Origin: Chryseobacterium sp. ON_d1
Lineage (GTDB): Bacteria; Bacteroidota; Bacteroidia; Flavobacteriales; Weeksellaceae
Reading direction: 5' to 3'
Length of the DNA: 64,000 nucleotides
NCBI RefSeq assembly: GCF_006829085.1
Contig: NZ_BJTC01000009.1
Coordinates: forward strand, 124,001 to 188,000
A program made the position numbers and the translations under genes. The notes under the pieces were generated by a model. The model did not search any database, was not told where the DNA came from, and saw nothing but the letters and a program-made list of their open reading frames with translations. This document shows, piece by piece, positions 61,850 to 64,000 of the stretch. Positions within the stretch are counted from its first letter, which is position 1, and the number at the start of each line of letters is the position of its first letter.

Positions 61850-62581
61850 ATGAAAGAAAATAAATACGACAATCCTGCATTTTTTGATCAGTATGAAAAA
61901 ATGCTCCGTTCACAGATCGGATTGGAGGGCGCCGGAGAATGGCATGCATTGAAAAATATGCTGCCTGATTTTAAAGGAAAGAAAATTCTTGACCTCGGCT
62001 GCGGTTTTGGATGGCACTGCCGTTATGCAATGGAAAATGGTGCAGAATCCGTAATCGGAATTGATCTTTCGGAAAGAATGTTATCCAAAGCTAAAGAAAT
62101 CAACAATATGGCAGGAATTCAATATGAAAGGAAAGCTTTGGAAGATGTTGATTATCCTGCTGAAAAATTTGATATTATATTGAGTTCGCTCACATTGCAT
62201 TATGTAGAATCATTCGATAGCTTGATCCATAATATTTACCAATGGCTTACTCCCGGCGGGTCATTTATTTTCTCCGTAGAACATCCTGTTTTTACAGCAG
62301 AAGGAAGCCAGGACTGGATATATGATAAAAACGGAGAAAAAATCAGCTGGCCCGTGAACCGCTATTTTCTGGAAGGTAAAAGGAATACTACTTTTTTGGG
62401 AGAAAATGTTATCAAATACCATCGTACTTTAACATCATATTTAAATACTTTATTAAAAAATGGCTTCACAATCAAAGCGGTCACAGAACCTGAGCCCAGT
62501 CAGGAGATGCTGAAAGAAATTCCGGAAATGAAGGAAGAACTTCGCAGACCGATGATGCTGTTGATCTCCGTTGAAAAATAA
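61850..62581 (+). CDS. Class I SAM-dependent methyltransferase
   Basis: A 243-residue methyltransferase. SAM-binding motif I is KILDLGCGFGWHCRYA (about 45-60), the acidic motif II is IGIDLSERML, and the post-motif region reads DIILSSLTLHYVESF. The substrate is unknown. Relatives are often small-molecule methyltransferases. It follows the palindromic element and has no visible promoter motif. Confidence 0.92.
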   Translation: MKENKYDNPAFFDQYEKMLRSQIGLEGAGEWHALKNMLPDFKGKKILDLGCGFGWHCRYAMENGAESVIGIDLSERMLSKAKEINNMAGIQYERKALEDVDYPAEKFDIILSSLTLHYVESFDSLIHNIYQWLTPGGSFIFSVEHPVFTAEGSQDWIYDKNGEKISWPVNRYFLEGKRNTTFLGENVIKYHRTLTSYLNTLLKNGFTIKAVTEPEPSQEMLKEIPEMKEELRRPMMLLISVEK

Positions 62582-62633
62582 TTTGAAAAAGGTGCAAGGC
62601 AATAAACTTAAAACGATGTCAGTGTTTAAAATG

Positions 62634-62641
62634 TATATTTG
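62634..62641 (+). promoter_or_regulatory. -7 promoter element of the last serine hydrolase gene
   Basis: TATATTTG matches TAnnTTTG exactly, 21 bp before ATG 62663. No -33 seen. Confidence 0.45.
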
Positions 62642-62662
62642 TACCATCACAAATAACAGATT

Positions 62663-63940
62663 ATGAAGCTTTTGACCTTTTTCTTCATTTTTATATCATT
62701 AAACCTTTCAGCCCAACAATACAGTAAAGAGCTTGATCATTACTTTACAGCCCTCACAGATCTGAAAAACTTTAACGGAAATGTAAAAGTTGCTAAAGAC
62801 AATAAAGTTCTTCTTGACAAAACCTATAATATTTCTGGTGAAGACAAGGCATTACAGATCAATAAGAACAGTAAATTTATTATTGCTTCAGTTTCAAAAA
62901 TATTTGTAAAATATGGAATACTGAAACTGGTTGAACAAGGAAAACTTAAACTGTCAGATCACCTTAATCAATACATTCCTGATTTTCCAAACGGAGAAAA
63001 AATTTCTATTGAAAATCTGTTATTTCATCAGTCCGGACTTCCAAGAGAAATTAAAGATTACGAAAAGTATGATCACCTCAGCCTTGAAAAGACTATAGAG
63101 CTGTCAAAGCAGGAGTCTTTGCAGTTCAAACCTGGAACCCAGACCTTATATTCCAATGTGGGATATTTTATTCTGCACTATCTTATTGACAAATTGTCTG
63201 ATAAGGGATACTGGCATTTTATCCGGGAAGAAATCATCCAAAAATACCATTTAAAAAATACAGGTGAGTTTAATTCTTCCCAATCATTGTCTGATTTCGC
63301 TTATGGATTTTCTGCTGAAGGTGGTAAAATTGTTCCTGTGCCCCAAACCAGCATCAACCGGTTTGAAACAGGAAATTATTTTTCGACCATTGATGATTTA
63401 TACAACTTTAGCCAACAGCTTACTTCCGGAAAAAATATCAGGAAGGACCTTGCTCTTAAAATGTTCGGACAAAACAGCCAATTGATGCAGGCTGGAGGCA
63501 GACCAGGCTACAGGGTTTATTATTATCAGGATTTAAAATCGGGAATCACCTTCATTTTTACATCAAATTTCACAGATATTCCTTTTCAGAAAGTGACTGA
63601 AGATATCATTAACCTTTTGAATGGCCAGCCTTATCGTTTTCCTCAGAAGGTAAGCAGAAAAGCAATTGAAGTATCTGATGAAATTCTCAAACAATACACC
63701 GGAAAATTTGCCCTTGAAGCCGATCTGTCACAGGTTTTTACTGTTATTCTGGAAAATCATTTCCTGTATATTCTTGATAAAGATGGGGAGAGAACCAAAA
63801 TCTATCCGGAATCCCAGACCTCTTTTTTTGATAACCCAGAATCTGAGGATGGATATCAGTTTTTGAGTGATAAAGATCAGCAATACCGCTTAATGATCAT
63901 TTCAACAGGTGTCAGATTAAATACAAAAAAAATACAGTAA
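62663..63940 (+). CDS. Secreted serine hydrolase (class C beta-lactamase fold)
   Basis: A 425-residue exported protein. Signal peptide MKLLTFFFIFISLNLSAQ is followed by a beta-lactamase-like domain. Motif 1 is ASVSKIFVK (SxxK, Ser about 77) and motif 2 is YSNVGYFI (YxN). A C-terminal lipocalin-like extension follows the catalytic domain from about residue 330. The fold covers D-aminopeptidases, esterases and PBP-like enzymes, and the substrate is unknown. The gene is unrelated in position to the similar one at 49347. No second terminator is seen before the window end. Confidence 0.87.
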   Translation: MKLLTFFFIFISLNLSAQQYSKELDHYFTALTDLKNFNGNVKVAKDNKVLLDKTYNISGEDKALQINKNSKFIIASVSKIFVKYGILKLVEQGKLKLSDHLNQYIPDFPNGEKISIENLLFHQSGLPREIKDYEKYDHLSLEKTIELSKQESLQFKPGTQTLYSNVGYFILHYLIDKLSDKGYWHFIREEIIQKYHLKNTGEFNSSQSLSDFAYGFSAEGGKIVPVPQTSINRFETGNYFSTIDDLYNFSQQLTSGKNIRKDLALKMFGQNSQLMQAGGRPGYRVYYYQDLKSGITFIFTSNFTDIPFQKVTEDIINLLNGQPYRFPQKVSRKAIEVSDEILKQYTGKFALEADLSQVFTVILENHFLYILDKDGERTKIYPESQTSFFDNPESEDGYQFLSDKDQQYRLMIISTGVRLNTKKIQ

Positions 63941-64000
63941 TTCATATCGATTTTTATAACATCACATTACAGTATTCCCGTGAACATCTATAATAGTATT

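Overview
This AT-rich window looks like the chromosome of a Flavobacteriia member, most likely Chryseobacterium or a close relative in the Weeksellaceae. Three things point there. The promoters match the Bacteroidetes housekeeping form (TAnnTTTG at -7, sometimes with TTG or TTTG 17-20 bp upstream). Start codons lack clear Shine-Dalgarno sequences. The gene families are typical: an Oar-like TonB receptor, an alanine/glutamate-tailed S16, a GreA/GreB-like coiled-coil protein, DUF1573 and DUF4241 proteins, and an ATP-cone-free ribonucleotide reductase. The genus is inferred. No integrase, transposase, phage gene or CRISPR array was seen.

Layout. 1-5437 (minus): envelope polysaccharide operon with a sugar-nucleotide dehydratase, Wza-like exporter, Wzc-like tyrosine kinase and the start of a UDP-sugar dehydrogenase. 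5793-10953 (minus): recX, glyA, a thioredoxin-reductase-like flavoprotein, a GT-C glycosyltransferase and a zinc-ribbon protein. 11072-16230 (minus): MacAB-type ABC export operon interrupted by a four-helix-bundle gene. 16655-19742 (plus): nrdB, a small ORF, and nrdA. 20168-28813: TonB receptor, DUF72 protein, small unknowns, HD phosphohydrolase/hydrolase pair, ribokinase-like kinase, DUF4241 protein. 28901-40000: valS, DUF1573 protein, PPK2, RNase P RNA, an ECF sigma operon, acyl-CoA synthetase, rpoN, asnS. 40674-50999: TPR/AraC regulator, fatty-acid desaturase, a divergent regulator/surface-protein locus, SDR plus AraC regulators, serine hydrolase. 51053-57425: rimM-rpsP, nitroreductase, DoxX, GreA/B-like, SRPBCC, M3 peptidase. 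57471-59450: a probably frameshifted DUF1801 gene, an unrecognised 436-residue protein and two tRNA-like genes. 59539-64000: TPR, Pmp3-like, ArsR/SRPBCC operon, methyltransferase, serine hydrolase.

Most of the window is housekeeping. The items most worth a second look are these: two adjacent tRNA genes with canonical bodies but eight-nucleotide anticodon loops, next to an orphan protein; a ribonucleotide reductase with class Id-like ligand spacing, no ATP cone in either subunit, and DnaA boxes upstream; a TTTGTGA-AAA-TCACAAA operator pair flanking a regulator and a divergent surface-protein gene; two microsatellite arrays each placed just before a start codon; and several dispersed palindromic repeats.
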